A program made the position numbers and the translations under genes. From Hymenochaete sp. R1 (Eukaryota; Basidiomycota; Agaricomycetes; Hymenochaetales; Hymenochaetaceae), in contig JAFREE010000148.1 in assembly GCA_019400425.1 (NCBI GenBank), positions 1 through 59,194 on the forward strand: 59,194 bases of DNA. Direction: 5' to 3'. Within the stretch, counting starts at the first letter, position 1. Every line of letters starts with the position of its first letter. This document shows positions 23,657 through 35,938 of this stretch, piece by piece. The notes beneath the pieces are model-generated. The model searched no databases. It was given only the letters and a program-made list of their open reading frames with translations, and was not told the DNA's origin.

Positions 23657-26600
23657 TCATGCGTCTGCGAAAAGGTCCGCACGGGCAATTTCTGCCTCTT
23701 GCTCGTCATGCTCAAGTGGACCTGCTTCTTTGACCACAGGCTGGTCCGGCTCGGGGACGGTAGGGACAGCGTCGACACCCACTTTGGCCGGGTCCTCTTC
23801 GACTTCCACTACGATTTCCTTATCAGATTCCTGTTTCTCCGCGGGCACTTCTTTCGCTTTGTAGATCACTTCCTCTACTTTAGACGTCGTCTGCTGTTGC
23901 TGCTGCTGACTGGGAGCTGGCGCCTTCACTGTCACCCTCGCCACTTCTGTCACAACGTGAACCACGGTACTGAACTCCCTTTCGATGTCCTGAGCCTCCT
24001 TCTCAGCCTTCTCGAGCTGCGCCTTCACCGCTGCCTCGCTCCGCACCTTCTCGTCTCCACGGTCCTCGCCCTCGAACACGTTCTTTCCTGGCTCTGCAAC
24101 CGCTCCTTGACCCTTCGTCGTCGTACCCTGTTGAACACCGTTCTCATTCGCGACCGGAGGCGGGACCTTCCCGGCATCGCCAGCGAGATCTTCCTTCACC
24201 ACGACAGGAGGCCGACCGTCCGCACCGCCGCCAATTACAGTCACGACGGAGACAGGCGAAGAGGCGTCGCCTGTGTTCGGCTTTAACACAGCTGACGATA
24301 ATGTCGTATGCGTGGCAGCGTTCGTGTGCGCGAGAGGGAAGTCGTTGCACGCAAAGTCCCAAGTCTTGAGCCAACGCGCCTTCTCGCACTGCTGACGTGT
24401 CCATGGGCCGCCGTATGCGAGAGGGCTGAAGTAAGCGAAGCTCCAGATAGCGAGAGCGAGTACACCACCAGCGAGGTAGAGTCGAACGCGCGGGCGGAGA
24501 GAAGAGGTGACGAGGTCGAATACAGCGCAGCATAGAAGAATGGAGAACCAAAGCGCGGGAAAGTAGTGGTGTAGGAAGAGCTGACGTGCCATGAGAAAGA
24601 ATGGGAAGTAGTGAAGTGCCCAGCCCATGAAAAGGAAACCGCAGAGACTGTCGTACTTTGTGACACGAGCTGTTTACATGTCAACACCATCAAAGTGACA
24701 ACCAAATGCTGAGGAACTTACTATTCTCGAAATCACGGAATCCTCGTTGCTGACGGAGAATCAAAATACCTCGGACAGCAGCATACGCTAAGACTGCGAC
24801 CGTGCTAAGCCACCAAATAGTCGGATTTCCAAGCAAGTATATCTGCGAATGATCCTTGACCCAGAAGTTCTATCGTTGAGAAAAGTCAGTAAACAATTCC
24901 TCAACATAGAAGATTTAGGCGCACAATTCCGCGACGAAGTCTTGGCCAAGCGCTCGGTCTTGAATCGTAGGTGTGACGATCCGTTAGTCCAGCATTCGTG
25001 ATCCACATCACTTTCTGCAGTTCAAGGAATTTGCTAAAGAATCCCGGTAGCTTGTAGTTGACCTTTTCCGCATCTTTCGGTACTGCTCTCAACATTCAGT
25101 TACTGGTAGAAACTCAGGCAGGCTATATTCGACTCACGGTTGGGATGCATCGCACTCTCAATATACCACAAGCTATTAGCTTTCTTCGCGTTCTTGTTGC
25201 ACGTAACTTCCTGTTGCTCCCAGCCCCAGTCCGGTAATTTGACCTTGTGAGAAAAGAGGTAACATCCCTGCAGCTGGTGTCTCAGGCGGAAATGCGTCCT
25301 GAGTGTCCTAACGCGCTTTCCGCTCTCCTTGTCCTCTGGAGACCCCTTTTCGACTTCCACGACGAAGTTATCATTCGCGTCGCCATCAAAGGACCACGAG
25401 CCGTATCCAGACACTTCATTCTGGAAGTCGACCTCTGAAACTGGTGGGCGTACATCGTGCGAATGAAGACGTTTTCCTGTTGAAAGATGTTGCAAACGGA
25501 CTACTGAACCAGTCTGAAGATACTTAAGCGGCGCTGTTTGCCAGTTCAAGCCATCGGAAAACGTGTCATTTGTCCCATTGACCATACGCCAGTTGTTGTT
25601 TGCATCTCGATGGGGGTAGAGTGTGATTTGTTGCTGCTTGCTGCCACCAGGATAATCGTGTGCATGCGAATGTAGATATCCGCCCTGTGTGTTGACATGT
25701 CGGATCGTTACTTCCGAGCCATAAGCAACGTCTGCATAAGTATCGGCCATCCCGCGTCCTGAAAGTGTGTGCTGGAAAGCAGAGCTCATAAAGCCATCAC
25801 CATCACCCGATGATTGGAGGACCCCAAAATGGATCGCGAACATGGAGAGGTAGAACAGGAAGGGAACAGCAATAAGGCAGAGAGCACGAGCGGCGAAGTG
25901 ATTTATGAAGAGTCGCGGCGAAACGCGCAGATCACCCCACAAACGCCATAACTGGAAGAGGGTGGAGAAACCGACAGTGGCAATGGTGAAAAGGCCGACC
26001 CATTTACAGCTAAGGACAGCACCTAAACTGGCTCCAGAAAGCGTGAGCCAAATCCACCAGTTTTGTGTGAATGCTTTGTGCCTGTCTTCGTTGCAGAAGC
26101 CGACCCAAAAGAAAGTGGAGAGACCGGTGAAGAAAAGAAGTGGCGAGTCGAGAAGGATATGCCTGGACTGGGTTATCAACCCATTTTCAAACGTTACGAA
26201 TAGCGCCCCCAATAAGGCTGTCGTTGCTCGACAGTCGAGCGCCCGAAGCGTCAGATATGTGAGAGGGACGAGGAAGAGTCCGAGCAGGGCTGGCACCATG
26301 CGCATCGCGACATATGGAACGTTAACCTCATACAATTTCCCGATATCCTTGAAGTCGAAACTCCCATCGTATCCAAATAGGAACGCAGCGAGGGTGATCA
26401 GGAGTTTGGCTAGGGGCGGGTGAACGTCGACATAGTACTGCGTTTTGATGTACTTCGACGCGAACTTGCCGAAATGCACCTCGTCGAAGCTAATAATAGA
26501 GATGCAAAATAAGTTTATGCTTGACGTTAAGCTCGCATAAGCCACCCATAGAGTGCTAGATACTCACACGACACTATTAGGTCTTGAAAGCCTAAACAGT

Positions 26601-26842
26601 CTGACTCCGGCTGCGATGACCATAATGAACGCAAGCAGCTTCCACTCCCCCATCGTCAACCGCAGTCCGCCTGGCGGGTGGTAATGCCTCGGACGCGGTC
26701 CTGATCCTTTCGATGCAGCAGCACGTCGCTCGTCGGCATCAAGATGCTCCTTTGCTGCATGAGGGAAGCGTTGCGACTGTACAGAAGGTTGAGCAGGCGG
26801 AGGCGAAGGTGGCCTCCGTGCGCGGACTGCGCTGGAGTCCAT
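23657..26842 (-). CDS. PMT4: protein O-mannosyltransferase, PMT4-like, with long C-terminal tail
   Basis: This is an ER membrane enzyme that moves mannose from dolichyl-phosphate-mannose to Ser/Thr of secretory proteins. Five exons (26842-26568, 26489-25138, 25085-24925, 24869-24722, 24669-23657) give 982 residues. The first luminal loop has the catalytic Asp-Glu pair (FDEVHFGKFASKYIK, D94/E95) and DVHPPLAKLL. FKDIGKLYEVNVPYVAMRM and the KYIK signature point to the PMT4 subfamily rather than PMT1 or PMT2. Three MIR repeats lie at about 350-532. The multi-pass C-terminal half includes ARQLFLHHYFPALWF. The family normally ends near residue 766. This protein continues for about 215 hydrophilic residues: Val/Glu-rich, probably coiled-coil around KAQLEKAEKEAQDIER, with a run of six Gln. 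The join between exons 2 and 3 is the least certain. Confidence 0.9.
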
Positions 26843-27517
26843 GGCGGTCGGTGTTGTTGTCAGAGCTTTAGCTCAACGCCGTCGTGGATCAATCTCTTTC
26901 CTACCGCCGGTTTGTTTTCAAGATGGTGGTATAAAGACAAGAAGAGACACGGGGGATGTTGTCGATGCTATCGGTGATGGAAGTTATGACCTTTGGTTTT
27001 AGACTTTCGACGGTGACACGTCTCTCGTTCCGTCCAGGTCTCGGCTCGGCTCGGCTAGCTTTGTAAGCGAGCTATGATCGACGGAGAAGCACCAGCCTCC
27101 GAGCCCTTTTTGGCGTTCTGAAGCTCCGCAGTGCACTACATTTATCGCCTTTTACAGACCAGTACCGTACAGTAGATATACTCTTTAAGCCTTCGAATAT
27201 TATCATATAAGAACACTCGAGTATATTGTCAAAGTAGTCGAAGGTTCAGCGAACATCATATATTATATCTCTGCCACATTCAAACAAATGTCAACAATCC
27301 CAGCGCTCTCCCGCTCCGAGACCACAGGTCTCATATTTTCCTCCGTGTCCTACTATGACCTATGGAAGCAAAAGACGAGATACTTTTCACTAGCTTACAC
27401 ACTTGTCCGGGCTTTTTCTACTGGAGGAAATGTGGGATTTATTCTCTAGCGTGCCCAAAACAATTAAGTATAAAAGCATTAACGGACTATATTTACTGTA
27501 GTTATAAAACAGCACAT
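26843..27517. other. intergenic, promoter side of PMT4
   Basis: This separates the start of the mannosyltransferase from the stop of the first F-box gene, both on the minus strand. It is AT-rich from about 27150 on, with no recognisable gene. A CTCGGCTCGGCTCGGCT microrepeat sits near 27040-27056. Confidence 0.4.
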
Positions 27518-29302
27518 TTATACTTCGTACCTCCTTACTACAAGTTTACTATACCCTTCTGTAAAGAATGCTAGGGCTCCCGTATATGGGTCAATTTTTA
27601 CAAGGTCATAGTCCAGGCACAGGTTTACACCCGTTTCGGACACAGCAGAGACACTTTTGAGGAAAGCTGGTTCGTCTACATCGTTGATTAAAGACCGTAG
27701 CGTCTGAGATCCAGAGGGGCCCGGTTTGCTCTGGAAAGAACGACGAGGGAAAGGGAAAGTTTGGACTATAGAGAGCCCACTTTGCGGCACGAGTGTCACG
27801 GAGTCCGGATCCTTTAGACAGGTTAGAGCGAGAACGTACCCAGAGATTGAAGGTGAGGTGAGGGGGATGTACGAGGAAACATTCTTTGGCATAAACCTTC
27901 TATTAGTTGAATGGTGATGTACCGCGAGTCGCTTACCCACGTTCCGTTCCTCCTTAAGAAATACAAATGTTAATGCCGGACATGGGCTGTCCTGTTTCAC
28001 TAAATCTCGTTTGTCAATAGTCACTAGAATCCGATTTTGTTCATTCTTGGGCTTCCAATGTAGTGTGTTAATACCAATCCCCAATCTTTTGATGCTGGAA
28101 CCGAAGCCGTATGGTTCAAGGTCATGCGAACACAGAATGAGACTTGAAAATGACGCTGTTACTTGAACAGGTTTGGTATTGGAGTCTTGATCCATTTCAA
28201 GTTTGAGAGCGTGTCTACAGACTTCCGCAAGAGAGACGACGACGAGGGATTTCAGACCTTCACGGGTGTTTTGTACTGCAAAGAGGAAGTCGCTATCCAT
28301 CTCGATGCAGTCCAAGTTTGCCTGTTGAGGCAAACGCTAAACAAGAACTCAACTAATGTAGAAACGGAAGACACTCACACCAGACAAAGCAAGACACCGA
28401 GTATCAGTAAAAGCAAAGGTTATTATTCCCCCGTAATGTTGGTAAACAACCGCAGTTTCGCCACAGACTTTAACTTCCTCGGCCAATCCGAAACTGAAGT
28501 CGAGTGCGAAGCCTTCTCGGACATGCTTGAGAGTATTGGTGTCTGGTGAGAAGCTATAGAACTGTAAACGTCTATCAAAAGACCATCAGCGTCATCCATT
28601 CCGCACCTTGGATACAAAATGGCCAACATACTCCGAAACAAACCTCATGTTTGTTGATGAGTCCTCCACGAACAAAAGCATGACGTCTCCTTCCGATCGC
28701 ACATCCCATGCAAAGTTATTCAAGGCCTTGCTATTCCCTACTTCCCGACTCGGATATGTCCAGACCCATCTTTTCTCCTCCACAGACCAGCACATCAGAT
28801 GCCCCTCAACCTCGGGCCATAACACGAGCACGAACTCGCTGCCTGGGAGGAGAAAAAGCTGGGGTGCAAAGTCCGTTGGTTCGTAAATGTCGGCGAAGTC
28901 GGAGGCTGAGGGAGAGCGGAAGTCGATTTCAAACTCACGTACAGTCTTGAGATGGGGACTGGCGTTCCACGTATAACGTTTCCCTTTGGCGAGCCGAACG
29001 AGATTACGAAGACATGAGTAATCGAGGGTAAATGGGTCAACTTGAGGAGGGAGGCAAGGTGGCTCTTCGGGATCTAGGTTCTGCATCAGTCTCAACCAGA
29101 TGAATCGACTTTCCGATAACCTCTTGAAAGTTTTGCAAGTCTATTAGACCGCTATTAGCTTTAAGTAATTATATAAAGGACGTCATAATGTGAGACAAAA
29201 TACACACACCCGTTCCATCGCCAAAACCTCACTAAGGTCACTGAATTCCACGATACGACACCATACGTCTTCCGGCACTTCGGCGACCGGAGAGCAGGGC
29301 AT
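27518..29302 (-). CDS. F-box protein, first of a related pair
   Basis: Four exons (29302-29210, 29140-28607, 28561-28379, 28321-27518) give 537 residues. The F-box is split by intron 1: exon 1 gives VAEVPEDVWCRIVEFSDLSE and exon 2 continues TCKTFKRLSESRFIWLRLMQ. F-box proteins normally link a target to the SCF ubiquitin ligase through Skp1. The remainder is a large beta-rich region without countable repeats. It includes QLFLLPGSEFVLVLW and ends YSKLVVRRYEV. The gene at 33871-35938 has the same exon plan and matching blocks throughout, so the two are paralogues. The target is unknown. The start is chosen as the ATG just upstream of the F-box, and every junction is in frame. Confidence 0.83.
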
Positions 29303-29822
29303 CCTCTATGGTAGTAAGGAGTGAAGGATGAGAGAGGTCCAAAGTTATCAGAAAGGGTCCTGAAGTAAAACAGGTAGGTTTAGTTTGCAGATAAGTCGAT
29401 TTGGTGAAGAACGCTGCCCAAAGCCAGTGTCGCAAAGTACTGTCGCCATCTTCGGGTCTCAAACTAAATGTGATTCGCATGAGAAGCTTTATGGGTGATA
29501 GTAAAGCTCCTGGATGCTTAGATGTTGCGATTTGGATGCGTGGAATGGACACGCAGAAAGGCGGTGAAATATCGGACGTGTTGAATATAGACACTGACGT
29601 CCTCTGAGGAGTCATCCTATCATCACGCTGACTATGCTCAACCTCCAAACTTTACCTAGAGGGAAGGATTGTTCACTTGAACAATACTTTTGCGATAGAA
29701 AGTGATTTGTTGAACACGCCAGGGTGATGGTCAGAGAGCAAGACGTGCTGGCCTGAGGCAGCTGGACATGGTCGCGTGCACACTTCTTCTGACCTCACAC
29801 CTCGACGACGACGAACTCAACG
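29303..29822. other. divergent promoter region
   Basis: This is a 520 bp gap between the start of the minus-strand F-box gene and the plus-strand uracil phosphoribosyltransferase, probably containing both promoters. Shadow frames only. Confidence 0.45.
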
Positions 29823-30990
29823 ATGACCTCAACGTCCTCTCCGACGACCCAGTTCGCACCAGCATCTATTCCAGCATCAGTCTTTACTCTACCGCACACT
29901 GCTCAACTGGAAGCTTTGTACACAATCATCCGAGACAAGGACACTTCGCGGGGCGACTTCCTCTTCTACTCAGATCGGATCATTCGTCTGCTTGTCGAAG
30001 AAGGCCTCAATCACTTACCAGTCATATCGAAGACGGTGGAGACACCGACGGTGCGTACATCCCGGCGCGAGCTATATGTGCCCAATTATTTGACCGATTC
30101 TGACATCTGGGGAATTCATGCCATAGGGCGCGACATACGATGGCGTCGGATTCGAGGGCAAGATCTGTGGTGTATCGATTCTGCGTGCAGGAGAGGTGCT
30201 CATGCATGCCCTGTCACTCGGAAAGCGCAACATTAATGCTTATACCGTCCTATAGGCCATGGAGGCTGGTCTACGTGAAGTCTGCCGCAGCGTGCGGATA
30301 GGCAAGATTCTTATCCAAAGGGCATGTACACATTTGAGTCTCGGCTAGTAATTCTATGGACTGATAAATCGGTTTTAGGACGAGGAAACAGCTCAGGCGA
30401 AACTGTTCTATGCCAAGGTATTCGAATGTCGCCAACACTAATCGATGAAGACTTGCCTGACTTTACAACGTGTGGAAAGCTCCCCCAAGACATTGCAAAT
30501 CGCTACGTCCTGCTCCTGGATCCGATGTTGGGTGAGTCATATACTTTTGGCTCGCCCTTGTGATGCTCGTCCTGAAGTCGAAATGTCCAGCAACTGGCGG
30601 ATCAGCAATAAAAGCGGTTGAAGTCCTCAAGGACCACGGTGTACCGGAGCCACGTATCATATTCGTCAACCTCGTTCGTCCTACTCTTGCTTCACACCCA
30701 ATAGCATTTAGAAACAAAGCATGAGAATCGACTGTCTCATTCATTCTGACTCTTGTATGGATAGATTTCATCTCCGGAAGGTCTCCAAAATTTTTGCACA
30801 AAATTCCCGCAGCTGCGTGTCATTACAGGCTGGATTGACAAGGGCCTGGATGACAAGGCCTATATCATTCCGGGGCTTGGAGACTTCGGCGAACGAAGGT
30901 AAGCAAAGGATTTGGCCGCATAATGGCGCTAGCTGTGTTAAGGTCTGATTGACGTGCTGATAAACTTTGATTTGTAGATATTGCGAGTGA
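29823..30990 (+). CDS. FUR1: uracil phosphoribosyltransferase
   Basis: This cytosolic pyrimidine-salvage enzyme makes UMP from uracil and PRPP. Eight exons (29823-30050, 30127-30195, 30256-30321, 30379-30417, 30480-30531, 30591-30673, 30765-30898, 30978-30990) give 227 residues, close to the yeast Fur1 length. Family blocks are intact: YTIIRDKDTSRGDFLFYSDR, IIRLLVEEGLNHLPV, GVSILRAGEAMEAGLREVCR, the PRPP loop VLLLDPMLATGGSA (148-157), and the C-terminal uracil-binding GLGDFGERRYCE. Intron 3 has a GC donor (CAAAGG|GCATGT), because no GT donor in reach keeps the frame. The last exon encodes only three complete codons plus the stop. Loss of this enzyme is known to give 5-fluorouracil resistance in fungi. 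Confidence 0.93.
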
Positions 30991-31247
30991 GGGATATTCT
31001 ATAGTATTCATGCTTCGATCTGTACGGTGTACCCCTCGCCTATGTACAACGGACTAATCAACACAGATAATGTTGTAAACTATCAAAAGAACAACAAACT
31101 AAGACGCTCTAATAACTAGTCTATGGGACTGCAAAAGGTAAGTGAAAGCAATGTACTGTAACGTGCGTATCTAAACTATTGAAAGAAGAAAGAAAGAAAA
31201 CTCTATGAAAGCGCTGAGCAGAATTGCGTGTCTAATTTTTTTTAAAT

Positions 31248-32210
31248 CTAGCTTGCCTTCTTCGCAGTGAGCACGTAGATGTCGCAATACACTCCGGGCA
31301 TCGAGTTCCACTCCCACTTTGCCCTGGAGATTATCGCTTCTAGGTCTTCTCGGTTCTTACAGAACTCCGTCCCGCCCTCCTCCACAAGCACTTCTCCAAA
31401 TTTGCGAACCATCCCTTCCATACTCTTCCCACCCTTTACTCCTAATTCTCCCCACGGATTACCTACAGGCATCCTCCTCAAATGCGCTTGTACTTGGGTG
31501 AATCCCGCTCGACTCATTGCGTCAGGTAAATCATTTCCTGGATCCACTACAAATCCCCTTCCGCGCTTCACGCTACTTATCACCATATCTGCCCTCCCTA
31601 TACCGCTTGCGGCGGCCGATACCAGCCCGCTACTTTTCACGCCGCCGAACTCGGTCAGTTGCACGGATCCACCCGCCTTTAATACACGATAGAGTTGGCC
31701 AAGTACCACGCTCCAATCACGCGTAGTAAATACTGCTCCAAGAAAACGCTGATTGACAAAGTCGAAGCGCGCTGTCCAAGTGGGTGGGAGAGCGAGGGAG
31801 GAGGCCTCGACGAGGTGAAGGTTGGTAGGTCTTGGAATATGTGGAGGTGGGAAGAGTGCTGTGGAAACGTCGGTGCCGACGAGTTCGGTTGTCGACGGTA
31901 ACTTGGCGGCGAGGGCCATTAACCAAGTTCCTGGGATGATACGACGAATGGATCAGTATCGTGGCGCGGTCTGGGACGCAAAGCCGTCGTAACTAAAATG
32001 TTCACCTGAACCTGTGCCCGAATCCAGAACTCTACTTGTCGGACCGAGGTTCACGGTCTCGTCAAGAACGAGGTGTCCATCGTGTAGATCTGGGCAAATC
32101 GTCGACGTGCTTGATTGTCTGCAATCGTTTCCGTAGGCATCAGAAAGCTGAAGAGAAGTGGTAACTATTTTGACTTACCTCTGCCGTGTGTCGCTTCTGG
32201 AAGAGCTCAT
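31248..32210 (-). CDS. SAM-dependent methyltransferase, LaeA/UMTA-like, second copy
   Basis: Three exons (32210-32179, 32118-32006, 31930-31248) give 275 residues. SAM motif I is again interrupted by an intron at the same place as in the gene at 12090-13184, and reads VLDSGTGSGTWLMALA after splicing. It continues ELVGTDVSTALFPPP, then FVNQRFLGAVF and LKAGGSVQLTEFGG. The last strand reads VYCDIYVLTAKKAS. The N-terminus is short (MSSSRSDTRQR) and lacks the full YVLPRS-type signature of the other copy, so exon 1 is tentative and a longer version is possible. The substrate is unknown. The gene sits between the uracil phosphoribosyltransferase and the second F-box gene. Confidence 0.8.
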
Positions 32211-33870
32211 CTGCTCCTTTTTCTTGCGATCTCAGACTTTTTGTTGGCCTTTGATTCGTGCAGATGGCGCGTATATGTACCCCCAACGGCTTATGACAGT
32301 TTCCCAATTACTCTCTTCTTTTCTCGCTTTCGCGATCGCTGATTGCGATGAAAGCTTGATACAGTATCAGCGCGGATGTTCTGGAAGCACTCAAAACAAA
32401 TTGACATCGAATTTGGATACAGTCGTAGGTGTGATGTGCATAGGCATACGGACGAAGACGGGCACAAGCAGCGCTGGCTGTGCCTAACGCTTCTAGTTGT
32501 GAGCAGGTCTAGGGTCTTGCGAGTCTTGCGCACCTTCAGAATGAAGGTGCAAAATGAAATTCAGGATCCATGCCCTGAGAGCGCCGCATCGTGGCCTCGT
32601 CATTGACGGAGAACCTTTTAAGTACAATTTCGAATTCGTCAAACTCTTGGTGATATGTGAGATTATATCACTCTTTGTGTCAAGTTCATCTTTGCTTGAG
32701 CAATGAACAAAAGTCATGAATGCTTGGTAATTATAAGTAGGAAAGATAAAAGTTTCTGGATTGGTGGACGATCGAGGATCGACTCTGCTATGTTTGCCAG
32801 TGATCAACTCTTCATACTGCATCTTCCTCGGAGTTCAGGAGCTAATAGTAGTTTAGGCCAAAGTGCCTGCCCTATACCTTACGAATAGCCCGAGACGGAT
32901 CTCAAAAGATCGTTTGCCCCTCGGACGGAGGAGACCTAACTACGCGGACAGAACGCCGAGACCACAACAAAATTAAAGACGCGACTTCCTCACAGGTTTG
33001 GTCAAATACACGCCTTCGTACAGGCTGTAGCAGATTTTGCGGAGCTGATAGAGCTCGGACCCCTATTCGTGCTCCGATGTGTGCTAGCGCCTCAAGTTCC
33101 CGTGAGATCGCAGCGCCACAAAGTGTGCATATGCTCAACTCTCGAGTCTTCAGACCGTCTTGCCCAAAGATCTTTTTGCATGATTGGAAATGAGGGGAGT
33201 TGTGTGGGTCGACTGATTATTACTTCCTGTGTTCTAGTCGTTAATTCTGCATGAAGTCCTTGAAAAAAGTTCGCGCTCCTAAATCCTGAACTTGACTATG
33301 TCTTAGCTTGCATATTTCTAAATATCTGTGTACAATATATGAAAGAAGGCGAGATGATCTACTCTTGTAAAGATGATGTCAAAGAACTCACTCAAGGGCA
33401 TCAGGGTGGTGTTTCAGATCCACAATTGAGCGTGTTTCAAATACAGATTCACTTGTCGATTACCGCAGGAACCGGCCAACGCCTCGCCTTCCCACATCCA
33501 GCGACATTCATAAATCCCAGACACAATAGAGTTTACCGCCAAAAAGCGGAGGTGGGAACACTCGCGTTTACCCGTCATCGCGCACAATTGCTTTCGGCCG
33601 AACAAAAGACGTGGCGAGGTCATCAACAAAATAAAACGAATGAGCAATTTTTATTCTCGCAATGCGAAGAACAGTAGAACGACAAAATACAGAGCATATG
33701 TAAACACAGCAAGTAAACCGCGATACGCACAATGACAGACAGTGATAGGGTGACTGGGAACATCGAATGGAACGAAGCGTCACAACCTATGGTATCCACC
33801 AAACATCCTACCCCCTCCTTCCATACTTTCACATTAGTTTGCACTCGAGCGGAGTCAAGATTTGGTTCAC
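32211..33870. other. 1.7 kb intergenic region
   Basis: This lies between the start of the second methyltransferase and the stop of the second F-box gene, both minus. Several frames of 60-112 codons exist on both strands without recognisable domains. No repeats stand out. Confidence 0.4.
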
Positions 33871-35938
33871 TTAATCAAACCACATGATAACGACCTCATC
33901 AAATCTCTCCGTCGCAAATGCTATACAACCACTGAAGTATTCCATAGTAAGCGTCTGCATCTCGGGATGGGCCCTTCCCTCCCCATGGACTTGATCCAAA
34001 TCGACTGGCCTTAGCTTTACGGGCTCTCCGGGCGTACATTTCGCTGCGACAAGGTACTTGCGTTCAGCCAACTGAGCTGTCCACTCGTCGTCGTTGCCTC
34101 TACCTCCGTTATCGGAGTTTGTGTCATCGTTGCCGTCACCGATTGCAGGCAGAGGAGTATCAACAGTTACACCCATGTCATCTCGAAGGAGCGTGATAGT
34201 GGTGCCAGTGAGGGTAGAAGAGAGGAGCGTGCTGTAGGGTGTTAATGATCTACCATTAACCTGTAGAGGCTTGGTAGCGACGAAAGGAGAACTAGAATGT
34301 GAAAGCTTCTGCAGGCCGTAGGCAGGAGTTATGATAGCGAGCGAAACGCCGTCGAGCGTCGGCGGTGTGACCGTTTTCATCTTCTGGATGTTATGGGGCC
34401 CTAACGTAAGAGGGACTTTCGGATCGAGTGGGCTCGTCTGTCTCAGTACCGGCCCACAGAGCACACCGCCGGGACTATACACCTTCTCCAGCACCAGATG
34501 TATGACGGGGCTATTCTTCGCGACATACTCTTTATGTAGTACCGAAATAAAGATCTGGTTTCCACGCTCTTGGACATGCCGCCAGTGCTGCGTGTTGATT
34601 GCAAGTTCGGCTTTACGGAGACTGAAAGATTTCGGCTGGAGGAGCGCTGCGGCGCACATGGCATCGGCCAAAGGCACACTCGCGCGCGTCCCGGTGGAGG
34701 GGTCGGGTTGAGTAGAGAGTGTAGAAATCTGACTTATCTCGAGTATGGCGACGGACATGTCACCTGTCTGAAGTCTGCATACACAAACGATATATTCGTC
34801 GGCAAATTCGAATGCGTCAAGATTCACCTGTATATGGATTGCACGGGAAAATAAGTTGAGTATCATAGACGAGGGCGATGGAACACTAACTCCAGTAAGT
34901 TCTATACACCTGCCATCGAGAAAGCTTATGGTGAGCGCTCCAACTGGCTGTCCAAAAAACTTCTGGTATATTGCATACACATCACCTCGTAGACGTATAA
35001 TATGCGGTATACCATAGACGTTATTCAGTTGTTTCCCTTCATGCACAATTTCCATAGATTTCGTCTCTTCGGAGAACTCAACAATTTTGGGATACCTGCC
35101 GTATAACAATCTAGTAAGCTTCGTCTGAAACGCACACCATTGTCCACAAGGATGATACCGACTCACCGTACGCCCATCATGTCATCCTGTAGATACTCGT
35201 CCACAAGCAGGAACCGTAACTCGCCGCGCGTTCTCCTTATTTCTTCATGTTCATTATTTAGACTACATCCCAGGCCAGTATCCCACGCAAAGGAATACAG
35301 AAGCAAAGGCCTGTCTTCTGACAAACCCTCGGGGAGACCGGGATACAACCATATGCATTTCTCCTGCTTTACATCCCATACCTGGAGGTAACCTGCAGGC
35401 CAGAGGACGATAAGGTGGGATCCGCCTGGAAGGAGGAAGAGTTCAAGACCAAAGACGCCTGGTTCACCGAGTACGTCGTCTGGATTGGTGTTATCGATGC
35501 GGATGGTAGTCGATCGCGTTGGGCGGACAAAGGGATCGGAATACCGGACATTGGTTGAAGAGGGTTGGGGACCTGGTACTGAGTCAGCTGGTGAACCGGA
35601 CCAGGCATAACTTCTGCGCTGCGCAGCCAAAGCCACTTGTCGAAGTTCGGTGGTAGGGAGCGACGATGGTGACACGTAAGGAGAGAGTGACGGAGGTTCA
35701 TGAGGCCCCAGGTTCTGAAGACACATCGACCAGACAGTTCTTTGGTTGGAAAGTGTCCGTAGAAGCTTGCATGTCTTTGAAAAAGATGTGAGTATTAGTA
35801 CTGAGCAGTACTGCAAGCACCTTGGATACTCACCTGTTCCAGAGCATAGACCTCCATGGGTCCACAGTTCTCCATAATCCTCCACCAGACGTCACTCGGA
35901 ACATCTTTGTACTTGAATGCGGGCGAATGCAAATGCAT
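33871..35938 (-). CDS. F-box protein, second of a related pair
   Basis: Four exons (35938-35834, 35774-35167, 35095-34891, 34827-33871) give 624 residues. The F-box spans intron 1: YKDVPSDVWWRIMENCGPME then TCKLLRTLSNQRTVWSMCLQ. Downstream blocks parallel the gene at 27518-29302: LFLLPGGSHLIVLWP, then YPKIVEFSEETKSMEI, then VNLDAFEFADEYIVC directly after intron 3. The paralogue comparison fixed the third exon, whose acceptor (CGGCAG|GTATCCC) is preferred over an earlier one. It also supports removing the 63-nt segment 34828-34890 as an intron, although that segment is open in frame. The C-terminus ends in FDEVVIMWFD. It probably acts as an SCF ubiquitin-ligase adaptor. The target is unknown. 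Confidence 0.82.

Noticed and set aside
24144..24551. 135-codon minus-strand frame in the mannosyltransferase region
   Set aside because: It is an alternative frame of the PMT4 last exon, whose own frame is open and conserved in its first part.
33339..33677. 112-codon plus-strand frame between the methyltransferase and the F-box gene
   Set aside because: No recognisable protein, competing frames on the minus strand, and no splice structure.
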